DNA from: Staphylococcus gallinarum
GTDB taxonomy: Bacteria > Bacillota > Bacilli > Staphylococcales > Staphylococcaceae
Direction: 5' to 3'
Assembly (NCBI RefSeq): GCF_000875895.1
Contig: NZ_JXCF01000256.1
Span: 124,001-188,000, forward strand
DNA length: 64,000 nt
Under the pieces are notes generated by a model, which was not told the DNA's origin, searched no databases, and worked only from the letters and a program-made list of their open reading frames with translations. Both the position numbers and the translations under genes were made by a program. Below, in pieces: positions 1-9,648 of this stretch (within the stretch, counting starts at the first letter, position 1; each line of letters begins with the position of its first letter).

Positions 1-569
1 GTCTTAGTATTATCATTCATCATCGTTAAAATACTCCGTCTACGTAAAAACCAAAAACTTTGTACTAAAATGAGTACAAATGATAAACATAATAAAATAA
101 TCGTTTGCGTTACTGCTGGCGGTTGGAATGTTAATGATACACTGGTCTTAACACTTAAGATTTTGAGTACAACCATCAATAATATTTTAGAACCAAATAC
201 ACCAATGATCATGCCTAACACACCGGTAAAGATAAACATCGTTACTTGTTCTATCAATAACATACGCATTATATTATTTCTTGTTAACCCAATTAATTGA
301 TACAGCGCGAATTCACGTGTACGTCTTTTTATAAATAGTTGATTCGCATACATTAAGAAGATCAATATAATGATAAACAAAAAATTGGCGCCAACCTTTG
401 ATCCTTCTTGGATTACTTTCATAGAATTATCATTATTTATACTGTTGGTATATTTTAATGTAACAAAGCTAAAATAAAGGACAATACTAACTATCAACGA
501 AAATATATACATCGCATAGTGACGAATATTCTGTTTGAAATTCTTTAGTACAATCTGATTAAAGCTCAT
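1..569 (-). CDS. VraE/BceB-like FtsX-family ABC permease, N-terminal part
   Basis: This is the N-terminal part of a peptide-resistance ABC permease; the C-terminus lies beyond the left edge of the window. Reading leftward from ATG at 569 the frame stays open to base 3. It encodes a basic N-terminus, a first membrane segment (about residues 17-37), a second one near residues 52-72, then a cytoplasmic stretch with [13 protein letters not shown], the pattern typical of BceB/VraE FtsX-type permeases, and a third membrane segment. The start overlaps the end of the ATPase gene by 11 bases, so the two are translationally coupled. In Firmicutes such pairs sense or expel bacitracin, nisin and related lipid-II-binding peptides. 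The family is clear; assignment to VraE rather than another BceB paralogue is inference. Confidence 0.8.
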   Translation of the reverse strand, partial: MSFNQIVLKNFKQNIRHYAMYIFSLIVSIVLYFSFVTLKYTNSINNDNSMKVIQEGSKVGANFLFIIILIFLMYANQLFIKRRTREFALYQLIGLTRNNIMRMLLIEQVTMFIFTGVLGMIIGVFGSKILLMVVLKILSVKTSVSLTFQPPAVTQTIILLCLSFVLILVQSFWFLRRRSILTMMNDNTK

Positions 570-1320
570 GTGTCACACCACCTAAAGCCGTTTGCATATG
601 AATAATATTCTTATAAAAGGCTTGGTTCGTATCTTCACCTTGATAAATTTCAGAATGTATATTACCGTCCTTTAACATAATCACTCTATTAGAAAAACTC
701 GCCGCTACAGGATCATGTGTAACCATTACTATCGTGGCGTTCATTTTCTTATTCATTTCTTCTAAACGATTTAATAAATCCTGCGCACTTTTAGAATCAA
801 GTGCACCTGTTGGTTCGTCGGCAAAGATAATAGCTGGTTTATGCACTGAGGCACGTGCTGCCGCTGTACGTTGTTGTTGCCCACCAGATATTTCATTAGG
901 ATATTTATTACCCAATGCTTTGATCCCAAGTGCTTCAGTTACTTCATTATAATTGGCTTCTTTTTCTTTTTTTGACATCTTTTGTATAGACAATGGCAAC
1001 ATAATGTTTTCTTTAACCGTTAGCGTGTGTAATACACTATAATCTTGGAAGATAAATCCTATCTCTTTTTTTCGAAAATCTGCTAATGCTTTATTGCTCA
1101 TTTTATTTATCTGATTGCCATTTATTTCGACTGTACCACTGGTTAAATAATCAATAGAACTTATAACATTCAACAAAGTTGTCTTACCAGAACCAGATGG
1201 TCCCATAATTGTGACGAACTCACCTTCTTCAATTGAAAAGTCTATCCCCTTTAACACTTCTTGTTGTTGGTGCTTGTTACCATATTTTTTAGTTAAACCT
1301 TCAACTTTTAAAATTGGCAT
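559..1320 (-). CDS. VraD/BceA-like ABC transporter ATP-binding protein
   Basis: ATP-binding subunit of the peptide-detoxification ABC transporter whose permease follows. The sequence shows a Walker A motif (GPSGSGKTT, near residue 40), the Q-loop ([18 protein letters not shown]), the signature ISGGQQQR, Walker B ([14 protein letters not shown]) and the H-loop (VMVTHDP). At 253 residues it has the usual length of VraD/BceA proteins. I start at ATG 1320: the AGGAGTG ribosome site lies just upstream, and the longer frame from GTG 1329 would begin inside that site. The high similarity in motif context to staphylococcal VraD supports a role in resistance to cell-wall-active peptides, but no sensor kinase or response regulator gene is present nearby in this window. 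Confidence 0.88.
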   Translation of the reverse strand: MPILKVEGLTKKYGNKHQQQEVLKGIDFSIEEGEFVTIMGPSGSGKTTLLNVISSIDYLTSGTVEINGNQINKMSNKALADFRKKEIGFIFQDYSVLHTLTVKENIMLPLSIQKMSKKEKEANYNEVTEALGIKALGNKYPNEISGGQQQRTAAARASVHKPAIIFADEPTGALDSKSAQDLLNRLEEMNKKMNATIVMVTHDPVAASFSNRVIMLKDGNIHSEIYQGEDTNQAFYKNIIHMQTALGGVTHEL

Positions 1321-1415
1321 ACTTTTCACTCCTAGTTACCTTTATTTATAATCCAATTGTAACGAATCATCCTAACACTGGCGTTTGTTTTAACTAACAA
1401 ACATAGTTATTAAAA

Positions 1416-1429
1416 TAACAACTTTGTCA
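1416..1429 (-). promoter_or_regulatory. Candidate BceR/BraR-type response-regulator box
   Basis: Read on the minus strand this is TGACA-AAGT-TGTTA, one mismatch from the TNACA-N4-TGTAA inverted motif described for BceR-like regulators. It lies about 96 bases upstream of the ABC ATPase start. The match is seen in the sequence; its role is inferred from the nature of the transporter. Confidence 0.4.
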
Positions 1430-1543
1430 CACAGGTATAATTTTATGCGCATTCAATTATACTTTACATTGAATTTTAATAACTTTGTACTTAAAATACT
1501 ATGTTATAATAATTTAGTTAAAATATTATTAAGGAGTATATAA

Positions 1544-2995
1544 ATGCTAACTAAATTAAAAAGCGAATGGTTAACTGCACCAGGGACAAATATCTTAGCA
1601 GGTATTGTTGTTGCCTTAGCTTTAATACCAGAGGCAATTTCCTTTTCAATTATAGCTGGAGTCGATCCAATGGTCGGTCTTTATGCATCTTTTATTATTG
1701 CAGTAGTCATCTCATTTGTAGGCGGTCGACCTGCTATGATTTCTGCAGCTACAGGTTCCGTCGCCCTAGTCGTCGTTCCGTTAGTTAAAGATTACGGATT
1801 ACAATACTTACTTGCTGCCACTATATTAATGGGTCTTATTCAGGTCATATTCGGCATATTAAAGGTCGGACATTTGATGAAATTCATACCAAATTCTGTC
1901 ATGATTGGCTTTGTCAATGCTTTAGCCATTATGATATTTACTACGCAAATTAAACATATCTTTGGTATATCTATTCCAACTTACATCTTTGTCATCATTA
2001 CCTTACTGATTATTTACTTATTACCACGCGTTTTTAACACAATACCCGCTCCACTTATTGCCATTGTGTTGTTAACTGTCATTTCGATTTATACACATGC
2101 CGATGTAAAAACAGTCGGAGACTTAGGTGATATTAAACGTACACTACCACATTTCCTTTTACCAGATGTACCTTACACCTTTGAAACTTTGAAAATCATA
2201 TTACCTTATTCATTATCTATGGCTATTGTTGGACTTGTTGAGAGCTTGCTTACAGCTCGTATTGTTGACTTAGCAACTGATACGTATAGTAATAAAAATC
2301 AAGAATCACGCGGACAAGGTATCGCAAACTTTATAACAGGCTTTTTTGGTTCTATGGGCGGTTGTGCCATGATAGGTCAATCCGTTATTAATGTACGTTC
2401 TGGTGCTACAACGCGTCTGTCTACCTTTACTGCCGGAGTATTTTTAATCATTTTAATTATTGTCTTTGGTGATTGGGTAGTACAAATTCCAATGCCTATT
2501 CTCGCTGCAATCATGGTTATGGTTTCAGTCGGAACATTTGATTGGAAATCATTCAAATTTATCAAACGTGCACCTCGTACAGATGCCTTTGTAATGATCT
2601 TAACAGTCGCTATTGTGTTGTTGACTAATAATTTAGCTTTAGGCGTCATTGTCGGAGTCATTGTTAGTGCATTATGCTTTGCCACTAAAATATCTAAGGT
2701 TAAAGTTGAACAAGAGACACATGAACAAACCATTTATTATAAAATTTCAGGTCAAATTTTCTTTGTATCAATAGATACAATGATGAATCAATTAGACTTA
2801 GATTTGAAACATCAGACAATATATTTAGATTTCCAACAAGCACACTTATGGGATGATTCTGCAGTTAATGCTATTGATACACTCGTTGAAAATTATAATA
2901 AAAAGCACAATACCGTATATGTTCAACATTTAAATAAAGATAGTAAAAAAATAGTTACTGAACTTACAGAAATTAATCATCAACATTTATTATAA
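1544..2995 (+). CDS. SulP family anion transporter
   Basis: Inner-membrane transporter of the SulP/SLC26 family, moving sulfate, bicarbonate or another small anion. The 483 residues begin with [30 protein letters not shown], the characteristic first helices. About ten more hydrophobic segments follow to residue 390, including [14 protein letters not shown] and the [24 protein letters not shown] block. A soluble C-terminal STAS domain (about 395-480) follows. An AAGGAG ribosome site lies at the right distance from ATG 1544. It is a single-gene unit, divergent from the ABC pair and closed by a strong terminator. Substrate cannot be told from sequence. Confidence 0.9.
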   Translation: MLTKLKSEWLTAPGTNILAGIVVALALIPEAISFSIIAGVDPMVGLYASFIIAVVISFVGGRPAMISAATGSVALVVVPLVKDYGLQYLLAATILMGLIQVIFGILKVGHLMKFIPNSVMIGFVNALAIMIFTTQIKHIFGISIPTYIFVIITLLIIYLLPRVFNTIPAPLIAIVLLTVISIYTHADVKTVGDLGDIKRTLPHFLLPDVPYTFETLKIILPYSLSMAIVGLVESLLTARIVDLATDTYSNKNQESRGQGIANFITGFFGSMGGCAMIGQSVINVRSGATTRLSTFTAGVFLIILIIVFGDWVVQIPMPILAAIMVMVSVGTFDWKSFKFIKRAPRTDAFVMILTVAIVLLTNNLALGVIVGVIVSALCFATKISKVKVEQETHEQTIYYKISGQIFFVSIDTMMNQLDLDLKHQTIYLDFQQAHLWDDSAVNAIDTLVENYNKKHNTVYVQHLNKDSKKIVTELTEINHQHLL

Positions 2996-3010
2996 GCCGT
3001 TATTTCACAC

Positions 3011-3051
3011 AAAAGCCAATGCGCATGTATTTACTGCGCATTGGCTTTTTT
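3011..3051 (+). terminator. Intrinsic terminator after SulP gene
   Basis: A 15-bp perfect inverted repeat (AAAAGCCAATGCGCA at 3011-3025 with TGCGCATTGGCTTTT at 3035-3049) with a 9-base loop and a run of T residues. Confidence 0.9.
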
Positions 3052-3063
3052 AAATCTTAATCA

Positions 3064-3092
3064 TTGACATATATACGGGTAGGGGGTATATT
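3064..3092 (+). promoter_or_regulatory. copA promoter with CsoR-type operator in the spacer
   Basis: A near-consensus promoter, TTGACA at 3064-3069 and TATATT at 3087-3092, with a 17-bp spacer. The spacer and -10 contain ATACGGGTAGGGGGTAT, a G-tract pseudo-dyad like those bound by the copper sensor CsoR upstream of copA genes in Bacillus, Listeria and Staphylococcus. Placement between -35 and -10 fits repression lifted by Cu(I). csoR itself is not in the window. Confidence 0.75.
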
Positions 3093-3166
3093 GTAGATAA
3101 ATGATTTGCTCTACTACCGGATATTAATGTTCCAAGATACATAAAATAAAAAGGGAGGTTTATATT

Positions 3167-5554
3167 ATGTCACAACAAAAAACAACGACCTATGATATTA
3201 CAGGGATGACTTGTGCAGCTTGTGCAAATCGTATCGAGAAGAACTTAAATAAACTCAATGATGTTACTGCAAATGTTAATGTAACGACAGAGAAAGCAAC
3301 CGTAACATACGACCCACAAAGCACTTCTGAAACACAAATTACTGAAAGCATTGAAAAAACTGGTTATGGCGTGTCTACTGAACACACTGATTTAGATATT
3401 ATCGGGATGACTTGTGCAGCCTGTTCAAATCGTATCGAAAAGGTATTAAATCGTATGGATGGCATAAGTAATGCAAGTATTAATCTCACTACAGAAAGTG
3501 GTGCTATCGACTATAACCCTAACACTGTTACGGTCGATGATATAATAAGCAGAATACAACAGATTGGTTATGATGCACAGACTAAACAAGATGAAACACA
3601 AAAAGCATCTAGAAAGGAACAAGAATTAAAGGGAAAAAGATTCAAACTGATTATTTCAGCTATCCTAACCGTTCCTTTATTACTAACAATGTTCGTTCAT
3701 TTATTCGGCATTCCTTTACCACATATTATAATGAATCCTTGGTTCCAGTTCGTCTTTGCAACACCTGTTCAATTCATTATTGGATGGCAATTTTATGTTG
3801 GTGCCTATAAAAATCTTAAAAACAAATCAGCAAATATGGATGTACTTGTTGCTTTAGGTACAAGCGCTGCTTATTTTTATAGTATCTATGAAATGATTAA
3901 ATGGTTAATTCAACCACAAATCACTCCGCATCTTTATTTTGAAACAAGTGCAGTATTAATCACACTAATATTATTAGGTAAGTATTTAGAGACACGCGCT
4001 AAAGCACAGACAACAAATGCATTAAGTCAATTAGTCAACTTACAAGCTAAAGAAGCACGAATCATCAGAGATAACACAACAATCATGGTTCCATTAAACG
4101 AAGTCAAAGTTGGCGATTATTTAGTTATCAAGCCAGGAGAAAAGATACCCGTTGACGGTACAATAATTAAAGGAACAACATCAATAGATGAATCTATGCT
4201 GACTGGTGAATCAATTCCAATTGAAAAGAATGTGAATGATACTGTCATAGGTGCAACGATGAATAAACATGGTTCCATTACTATTGAAGCAACAAAAATC
4301 GGCAAGGATACGGCTTTATCGAATATTATTCAAACTGTAGAAGCTGCCCAAAGTTCTAAAGCTCCTATCCAACGACTCGCAGATATTATATCTGGTTACT
4401 TTGTACCAATTGTTGTAGCCATTGCTTTACTCACATTTATTTTCTGGATTACACTTGTACAACCTGGTGAATTTGAACCTGCGCTCGTTGCTGCTATTGC
4501 AGTATTAGTCATCGCCTGCCCCTGTGCATTAGGTCTTGCTACTCCTACTTCTATAATGGTAGGAACTGGTAAAGCTGCTGAACATGGCATCTTATTTAAA
4601 GGCGGAGAGCATATTGAACGAACACATGAAATTGATACTGTAGTCTTAGATAAAACTGGGACAATTACAAATGGTCAACCAGTAGTCACTGCATTCAATG
4701 GTAATAGCGAGACGCTACAATTACTTGCATCTGCAGAAAATGGATCCGAACATCCATTAGCCGATGCTATAGTGAAACATGCTGTTAATAACGATATTAA
4801 ATTGTTAGAGCCTGAACACTTCACTTCTATACCTGGCAGAGGTATTTCAGCTATCATTCATAATCGTCATATCTTAGCAGGTAATCAACAATTAATGACA
4901 GAATATAATATTGATACAACTGAGCAAATAGAACAATTACAACGCTACGAGACAGCTGGTCATACTGCTATGTTTGTAGCTGTCGATAATCAAATTAATG
5001 GCATAATTGCCGTTGCAGATACTGTGAAATCAAATGCACGAGAAGCAATTCAAGCATTGCATGATTTAGGCATCAACGTCGTCATGTTAACAGGCGACAA
5101 TGAACGTACAGCTCATGCTATTGCTAAACAAGTAAATATAGATGCCGTTATTGCGGAAGTATTACCGGAAGAAAAGGCAGCAAAAATTGCAGAAATTCAA
5201 CAAACAAATCAGCATAAAGTAGCTATGGTAGGAGATGGTGTAAATGATGCACCTGCTCTAGTACAAGCAGATATAGGTATTGCAATAGGTACAGGTACCG
5301 AAGTTGCTATTGAAGCAGCAGATGTTACTATCCTGGGAGGCAATTTATTGTTAATACCTAAAGCCATAAAGGCAAGTAAATATACTATCCGTAATATCCG
5401 TCAAAACCTATTTTGGGCATTGGGTTATAATGTAGCAGGTATTCCTATTGCTGCATTAGGCTTATTAGCTCCTTGGATTGCTGGCGCAGCAATGGCATTA
5501 AGTTCAGTCAGTGTAGTAACAAATGCTTTACGTTTAAAAAGAATGAAACTATAG
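3167..5554 (+). CDS. copA: Copper-exporting P1B-type ATPase CopA
   Basis: Cu(I)-exporting P-type ATPase of the cytoplasmic membrane. The 795 residues contain two N-terminal heavy-metal domains with GMTCAAC motifs (Cys16/Cys19 and Cys83/Cys86), then membrane helices from about residue 160. The transmembrane CPC copper site is at 451-453, the phosphorylation loop DKTGTIT begins at Asp495, a SEHPLA histidine-proline motif follows, and the hinge motif GDGVNDAP is near the C-terminal third. Length and order match staphylococcal CopA. An AAAGGGAGG ribosome site precedes the start. It is followed 37 bases later by the chaperone gene copZ, with one promoter serving both. Function is firm from the family motifs. 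Confidence 0.97.
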   Translation: MSQQKTTTYDITGMTCAACANRIEKNLNKLNDVTANVNVTTEKATVTYDPQSTSETQITESIEKTGYGVSTEHTDLDIIGMTCAACSNRIEKVLNRMDGISNASINLTTESGAIDYNPNTVTVDDIISRIQQIGYDAQTKQDETQKASRKEQELKGKRFKLIISAILTVPLLLTMFVHLFGIPLPHIIMNPWFQFVFATPVQFIIGWQFYVGAYKNLKNKSANMDVLVALGTSAAYFYSIYEMIKWLIQPQITPHLYFETSAVLITLILLGKYLETRAKAQTTNALSQLVNLQAKEARIIRDNTTIMVPLNEVKVGDYLVIKPGEKIPVDGTIIKGTTSIDESMLTGESIPIEKNVNDTVIGATMNKHGSITIEATKIGKDTALSNIIQTVEAAQSSKAPIQRLADIISGYFVPIVVAIALLTFIFWITLVQPGEFEPALVAAIAVLVIACPCALGLATPTSIMVGTGKAAEHGILFKGGEHIERTHEIDTVVLDKTGTITNGQPVVTAFNGNSETLQLLASAENGSEHPLADAIVKHAVNNDIKLLEPEHFTSIPGRGISAIIHNRHILAGNQQLMTEYNIDTTEQIEQLQRYETAGHTAMFVAVDNQINGIIAVADTVKSNAREAIQALHDLGINVVMLTGDNERTAHAIAKQVNIDAVIAEVLPEEKAAKIAEIQQTNQHKVAMVGDGVNDAPALVQADIGIAIGTGTEVAIEAADVTILGGNLLLIPKAIKASKYTIRNIRQNLFWALGYNVAGIPIAALGLLAPWIAGAAMALSSVSVVTNALRLKRMKL

Positions 5555-5591
5555 TTAACCCTATATAAAAATTTATAAGGAGGTGAATGTT

Positions 5592-5798
5592 ATGGCTAAA
5601 GAAATCATTGCAGTAGAAGGTATGAGTTGTGATCATTGTAAACAAGCTGTTGAAGGAGCACTAACAAATCTAGATGGTGTTACAACTGCTGAAGTAAATC
5701 TTGAGGCTGGAAATGTCACAGTCGATTACGATCAAACACAAGTTACAACAGATAACATGAAAGAGGCTATTGAAGATCAAGGATATGATGTAAAATAG
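5592..5798 (+). CDS. copZ: Copper chaperone CopZ
   Basis: Small cytosolic Cu(I) chaperone of 68 residues that delivers copper to CopA. It is a single heavy-metal-associated domain with the metal site GMSCDHC near residues 12-17 and the usual beta-alpha-beta-beta-alpha-beta pattern ending in GYDVK. I start at ATG 5592, five bases after a perfect AAGGAGGTGA site; an in-frame GTG at 5583 lies inside that site and is unlikely. It is the second gene of the copA-copZ operon and is closed by a strong terminator. Confidence 0.95.
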   Translation: MAKEIIAVEGMSCDHCKQAVEGALTNLDGVTTAEVNLEAGNVTVDYDQTQVTTDNMKEAIEDQGYDVK

Positions 5799-5806
5799 CA
5801 CAATCA

Positions 5807-5855
5807 TAGAGGCTCATATCATCAAAGTGCGTTGATGATATGAGCCTCTATTTTG
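5807..5855 (+). terminator. Terminator between copZ and the D-LDH gene
   Basis: A 19-bp perfect inverted repeat (arms 5807-5825 and 5832-5850) with a 6-base loop followed by TTTTG. It lies between convergent genes; the opposite side has only scattered A residues, so it mainly serves copZ. Confidence 0.9.
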
Positions 5856-5861
5856 TTATAA

Positions 5862-6860
5862 TCAATTTACACGTAATGATGTATCTCCTGTTTGTAATAC
5901 CTCAATAGTTGCATCTAAAGCATCAACTATTAAATTTTCAACAGCAGCATCCGTATAGAAAGCAATATGCGGAGATAAAATAACATCTTTACGTTCAATA
6001 AGTGAACGTAATAATTCATCTTCTAATGTGACACCACGTTGATCACTAGGAAATAGACCCTTTTCAGCCTCATATGTATCTAATGCTGCACCCTTTATAA
6101 TACCTTTATCAATAGCTTCAATTAAGGCACGGGTATTCACAATCGACCCACGAGCGCAATTTATAAATACTGAACCTTCTTTAAAACTATTAAATAATGA
6201 TTCATCAAATAAATAATGATTTTCATCACTTGCTGGCACGTGCACCGTAACAATATCAGCTACTTCCACTATTTCTTTAATTGTATCTTTATAACTCACG
6301 ATAGATTGTAATTGTTCATTTTTCACAATATCATACGCAATTACCTTAGCACCAAAACCATTTGCAAATATTTTCGCAACTACACTACCAATACGTCCTG
6401 TACCAATCACTGCTACTGTTAAATCCTTAATAGAGCGCGATAAGATGGCAGGTTGCCAGCGAAAATCTTGTTCTGCGGTCTTTTGCTGTATATCATTAAA
6501 GTTTCTCACCAAATTTAATGCTTGGGACACAGTATACTCTGCAATTGACTCAGGTGAATATGAAGGTACGTTTGAAATGATTAAATTATACTTATTCGCC
6601 AATTCAAAATCATAACAATCATACCCCGCACTTCTTTGGGCAATTTGTTTTATTCCAAACTCATTCAATTTTTTGTAAACCACTTCGGGCAGAGGGATTT
6701 GTTGTGATACAGACACGCCATCAAAGCCTCGGACACTATCTACCGTGGATTCAGTCAATAATTGACTATCTAAATCTACAGATACTTTATGTTGTGCTGA
6801 CCACGCTTCAATATAAGGAATATCTTCCTCTCTTACACCAAACAATTTAATTTTTGTCAT
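5862..6860 (-). CDS. ldhD: D-lactate dehydrogenase family D-2-hydroxyacid dehydrogenase
   Basis: NAD-dependent D-2-hydroxyacid dehydrogenase that interconverts a 2-oxoacid and its D-2-hydroxyacid. The 332-residue product shows the Rossmann motif GTGRIG (153-158) and the catalytic set in canonical places: Arg237 (CARGSI), Glu264 (TYEAE) and His298 (SPHIAF). This fits fermentative D-lactate dehydrogenase closely. I start at ATG 6860, downstream of a GGAAGTG site; the frame could extend 11 codons further. The start overlaps the end of the upstream aminotransferase by 14 bases, so the pair is coupled and shares the SAM riboswitch control described at 8102-8210. That context leaves open a substrate other than pyruvate. 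Confidence 0.85.
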   Translation of the reverse strand: MTKIKLFGVREEDIPYIEAWSAQHKVSVDLDSQLLTESTVDSVRGFDGVSVSQQIPLPEVVYKKLNEFGIKQIAQRSAGYDCYDFELANKYNLIISNVPSYSPESIAEYTVSQALNLVRNFNDIQQKTAEQDFRWQPAILSRSIKDLTVAVIGTGRIGSVVAKIFANGFGAKVIAYDIVKNEQLQSIVSYKDTIKEIVEVADIVTVHVPASDENHYLFDESLFNSFKEGSVFINCARGSIVNTRALIEAIDKGIIKGAALDTYEAEKGLFPSDQRGVTLEDELLRSLIERKDVILSPHIAFYTDAAVENLIVDALDATIEVLQTGDTSLRVN

Positions 6861-8034
6861 CGCAGACACTTCCTTCTTTATGATATAAAGCACTTAATGA
6901 TTGTAAACGATTAGCTGCTTCTAATAGTTGTGCATCATTTAATGCTAGTGAAATTCTGACATAATTACGCCCATGCTCGCCAAATGGGATGCCAGGAGCT
7001 ACTAAAATAGATTGCTCCTCTAATAAATACTTAACAAATTGCTCACCATCATAACCTTCCGGAGTAGCTAACCATAAAAATATACCACCCTTCATTGGTT
7101 CAAATGGAATGTGTTTTTCAGCCAATTTTGCTTCAAAAAGATCTCTCCTGCGTTTAAAGGTAGCACTTTGTTCCTCTAAAAATGTATCATAATGATTTAA
7201 AGCGTATGTTGCAGCATCTTGTAACGCACCAAACATGCCTGCATGTGTGTGTGTTTGGAATTTTTTGAGCGCCTGAATCACCTCTTTATTACCTACTGCA
7301 AAACCAACTCTAAATCCTGACATATTATAGCCCTTAGATAGTGAAAATATTTCAATCGCTACATCTTTGGCTTGTGGTGATTGCAATATACTCGGGTTTT
7401 TATGATCAAAACCAAAGGCACTATATGCAAAATCATGAACAATTTTAGTTTTTGTCCCCTTAAAACGCTTTATAGCTTCATCAAATACATTTTGTGTCGC
7501 AACTGATCCCGTAGGATTATTTGGATAAGTTAAATATATCAATTTAGTATTATCTAAGACTGACTGTGCCACCTTATCCCATTCAGGTAAATAATCCGGA
7601 GAATTCAATACCAGTGGTACCGGAATTGCATCAGCCAATTTTACGCCAGCTAAATAATCTGTATATCCTGGGTCAGGCAACAACACATTTTCTCCTGGAT
7701 TAACAATACACTGCGGTAAATTAACTAAACCATTTTTTGTTCCATATAAAATACATACTTCATCTTCTTTATCTAACGCTACTTGATATTGACGTTGATA
7801 AAAATCAACTATCGCTTGTTTAAAGGTATCTTTTCCATGAAATGCACCATATTTTTGGTTCTCTGGTATATGTATTGCTTTACTAAAACAATCTAAAATG
7901 CCCTTAGGTGTTTCTCCATCAGGTATACCCACTGCCATATTAATTAATGGTAAGGGGCCATGTTCTACTTTTTGTCCCATTGTCTTCCCAAAATAGCTGT
8001 CAGGTATCTGAGATAATCTTTCTGACATTACCAT
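6847..8034 (-). CDS. Class I/II pyridoxal-phosphate aminotransferase
   Basis: Fold-type I, PLP-dependent aminotransferase of the aspartate/methionine aminotransferase group (395 residues). Visible landmarks are the PNNPTG turn at 171-176, Asp201 and Tyr204 that hold the cofactor ring, the Schiff-base lysine Lys234 in SLSKGYNMSG, and a C-terminal arginine in YVRISL. The start at ATG 8034 has AAGGAGGG seven bases upstream. It is the first gene of a two-gene operon with the D-2-hydroxyacid dehydrogenase. It is preceded by a SAM-I riboswitch and a terminator, so its transcription should fall when S-adenosylmethionine is plentiful. A role in methionine-linked keto acid transamination is plausible but is inference; the substrate is not determined by sequence. 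Confidence 0.88.
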   Translation of the reverse strand: MVMSERLSQIPDSYFGKTMGQKVEHGPLPLINMAVGIPDGETPKGILDCFSKAIHIPENQKYGAFHGKDTFKQAIVDFYQRQYQVALDKEDEVCILYGTKNGLVNLPQCIVNPGENVLLPDPGYTDYLAGVKLADAIPVPLVLNSPDYLPEWDKVAQSVLDNTKLIYLTYPNNPTGSVATQNVFDEAIKRFKGTKTKIVHDFAYSAFGFDHKNPSILQSPQAKDVAIEIFSLSKGYNMSGFRVGFAVGNKEVIQALKKFQTHTHAGMFGALQDAATYALNHYDTFLEEQSATFKRRRDLFEAKLAEKHIPFEPMKGGIFLWLATPEGYDGEQFVKYLLEEQSILVAPGIPFGEHGRNYVRISLALNDAQLLEAANRLQSLSALYHKEGSVCDDKN

Positions 8035-8053
8035 AAAACTGCCCTCCTTAAAT

Positions 8054-8087
8054 AAAAAACTATATACCGAAGTTCAGCGGCATATAG
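8054..8087 (-). terminator. Riboswitch expression-platform terminator
   Basis: On the minus strand, a 10-bp stem (CTATATGCCG with CGGTATATAG, one G-U pair) and an 8-base loop followed directly by TTTTTT. It lies between the SAM aptamer and the aminotransferase ribosome site, as expected for SAM-dependent premature termination. Confidence 0.8.
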
Positions 8088-8101
8088 TCATATCATATGT
8101 C

Positions 8102-8210
8102 ACCTATCTCTCAAGACAAATATTGCTTGTTGGATTTAGCACAGTACGTCAATCACGTCTGTTGCTGAAGTATCATCGGGCCAATTCCCTCAACTTCTCT
8201 AGATAAGTTG
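8102..8210 (-). ncRNA. SAM-I (S-box) riboswitch upstream of aminotransferase operon
   Basis: Reading leftward, the conserved S-box landmarks appear in order: CTTATC, AGAGAAGTTGAGGGA, TTGGCCCGATGATACTTCAGCAAC, GTGCTAAATCC, and a closing AGATAGG that pairs with the first element to form P1. This is a complete SAM-I aptamer of about 109 nucleotides. It is followed by a terminator at 8054-8087 and then the aminotransferase gene. SAM binding is expected to switch the operon off. Confidence 0.92.
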
Positions 8211-8231
8211 CTTCATATTAAATTACTAATT

Positions 8232-8259
8232 ATTTTATCAGAATATTCAAACTTGTCAA
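8232..8259 (-). promoter_or_regulatory. Promoter of the riboswitch-controlled operon
   Basis: On the minus strand TTGACA (8259-8254) and TAAAAT (8237-8232) are separated by 16 bp, placing transcription initiation just ahead of the SAM aptamer. Confidence 0.7.
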
Positions 8260-8262
8260 TGT

Positions 8263-8292
8263 AAAAAAAGAACGACTCTAAAGAGTCGCTCT
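8263..8292 (-). terminator. Terminator of sceD
   Basis: On the minus strand a stem AGAGCGACTC/GAGTCGTTCT with a short TTTA-type loop is followed by seven T residues, just after the sceD stop codon. Confidence 0.85.
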
Positions 8293-8330
8293 ATATATAG
8301 TGTTGAATCATTTAATTATTTAATTAAATC

Positions 8331-9092
8331 TTACCACCAGTTATTAGCTGAACGGAAAGCTAATGCAGCTTCGATTGAACCATAACGTTCTTTAGCATAG
8401 TTGATCATACCTTGAGTTTGAGTAGCAACTGAACCAGTTCCCCAAGATTCTTTAGTTTGACCTAAACCTCTGTATCCTAATTCGTTAACAGCATTTGGGT
8501 TACCGCTTGACTCAGGTAATACGATAGTATTCCACATAGCTTCAGTACCACCAGCAGCTAAGAATTGAGCTTTAACTGATCCACCAGTTGAAGCAGCTTG
8601 TGTTTTTGCAGCTTCGTATGCTTTAGTTGCAGTGCTTGTTTGAGCAGTTTGAACGTTTGAGTTTGAAGAAGCTTTAGGAGCTTCAACTGCTTGAACTTCT
8701 ACATTGCTTGATTGTTGTTGTGAACTTACTTCGTTAGATGATTTTTCGTTAGTGTTTGTAGATGCTTGTGCACTTACATCTTGTTGAGCTGAGTTTGATG
8801 AAACGTTTGTAGATGCACTTTGTGAACCTGCAACGTCATAGCTCCAAGACCATGATTGACCATCTGAATCAAATTTATATTCGAATCCGCCTAATACGAA
8901 GTCATAGTGGTAAGCACCAGCGTGTAATGGTTTTTCGTTTAATTCTGAAGCGTTGTTTTGAGCTAATTCTGCTAAGTGTGCTTTGTCGATGTTTTGCTCA
9001 GAAGCGTGCGCTTGATTTTGATCTGCTTGAGTTGCGTATCCAGTTACACCTAATGCTACTGCTAAAGATGATGCTAAAATTGTTTTCTTCAT
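8331..9092 (-). CDS. sceD: Probable lytic transglycosylase SceD
   Basis: Secreted peptidoglycan lytic transglycosylase of the SceD/IsaA family. The 253-residue precursor has a signal peptide ([20 protein letters not shown], cleavage around ATQA), an N-terminal region with [14 protein letters not shown] typical of SceD, a Ser/Asn/Gln-rich linker (about 75-165), and the catalytic C-terminal domain. That domain starts near FLAAGG and contains the proposed catalytic Glu in [13 protein letters not shown], then [13 protein letters not shown], and ends in NNWW. I start at ATG 9092 behind GGAGG; an in-frame upstream methionine lacks a site. In staphylococci sceD is a WalKR- and salt-responsive cell-wall turnover gene. 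The long upstream region carries a WalR-like box. Confidence 0.95.
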   Translation of the reverse strand: MKKTILASSLAVALGVTGYATQADQNQAHASEQNIDKAHLAELAQNNASELNEKPLHAGAYHYDFVLGGFEYKFDSDGQSWSWSYDVAGSQSASTNVSSNSAQQDVSAQASTNTNEKSSNEVSSQQQSSNVEVQAVEAPKASSNSNVQTAQTSTATKAYEAAKTQAASTGGSVKAQFLAAGGTEAMWNTIVLPESSGNPNAVNELGYRGLGQTKESWGTGSVATQTQGMINYAKERYGSIEAALAFRSANNWW

Positions 9093-9427
9093 AATAAAAA
9101 AATCCTCCAAATTTAATTCTTTTCTAAAAGTAAATTATATTTTCGTTAATAAAATTATCGTATCTGCTAATATTGTTTAAAATTTATGTCTAATTTTTTG
9201 ACCACAAATAATATACCATAAATTTCTCGTTTTTATATTACATGTATATAACAAAACTTTACAAAAGCAAGCTCATTATGTAACATTGCAATCTTTTTGT
9301 TTTGTTTTGTTACGCATAAACTATCAAAGATAACGCTAACATTTAATGTAAAATGTTGTTATAACAGTGTAATTTACTACTTTTTTCACATTAAGACTAT
9401 TTTCTGAATTATTACAAGTATCCTTTC

Positions 9428-9444
9428 TGTAATACTTTTGTAAT
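9428..9444 (+). promoter_or_regulatory. WalR-type direct repeat
   Basis: TGTAAT-ACTTT-TGTAAT matches exactly the WalR (YycF) consensus TGTWAH-N5-TGTWAH. It lies 336 bases upstream of sceD, a known WalKR target in S. aureus, but the distance is large, so its use is inferred only. Confidence 0.5.
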
Positions 9445-9563
9445 AATATAAACCGTTAAAAAATATATTTATTGGGGCAAAACTTGTAATTTTTGTTTTT
9501 TCTGAAAATTCAATCGCTAACTATCTATTACTTTCATGACGGTATTCAACTTTAATTTTACCG

Positions 9564-9602
9564 AAAAAATCGTCTACAGGTTTTATTACTCCTGTAGACG
9601 AC
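9564..9602 (-). terminator. Terminator of the PTS EIIC-like gene
   Basis: A 10-bp perfect stem CGTCTACAGG/CCTGTAGACG (9571-9580 with 9591-9600) followed on the minus strand by six T residues. Confidence 0.85.
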
Positions 9603-9648
9603 TCAATTAATTGTTAACTTTATTAAGCTGTATTTTAAATTATTTTCA

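Larger units (their letters stand above)
9111..9648. other. Long AT-rich intergenic region upstream of sceD
   Basis: About 540 bases without a credible gene. It contains the terminator of the downstream PTS-like gene, a WalR-like direct repeat, and otherwise AT-rich sequence with several poly-T runs. The length suggests an extended sceD regulatory region. Confidence 0.6.
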
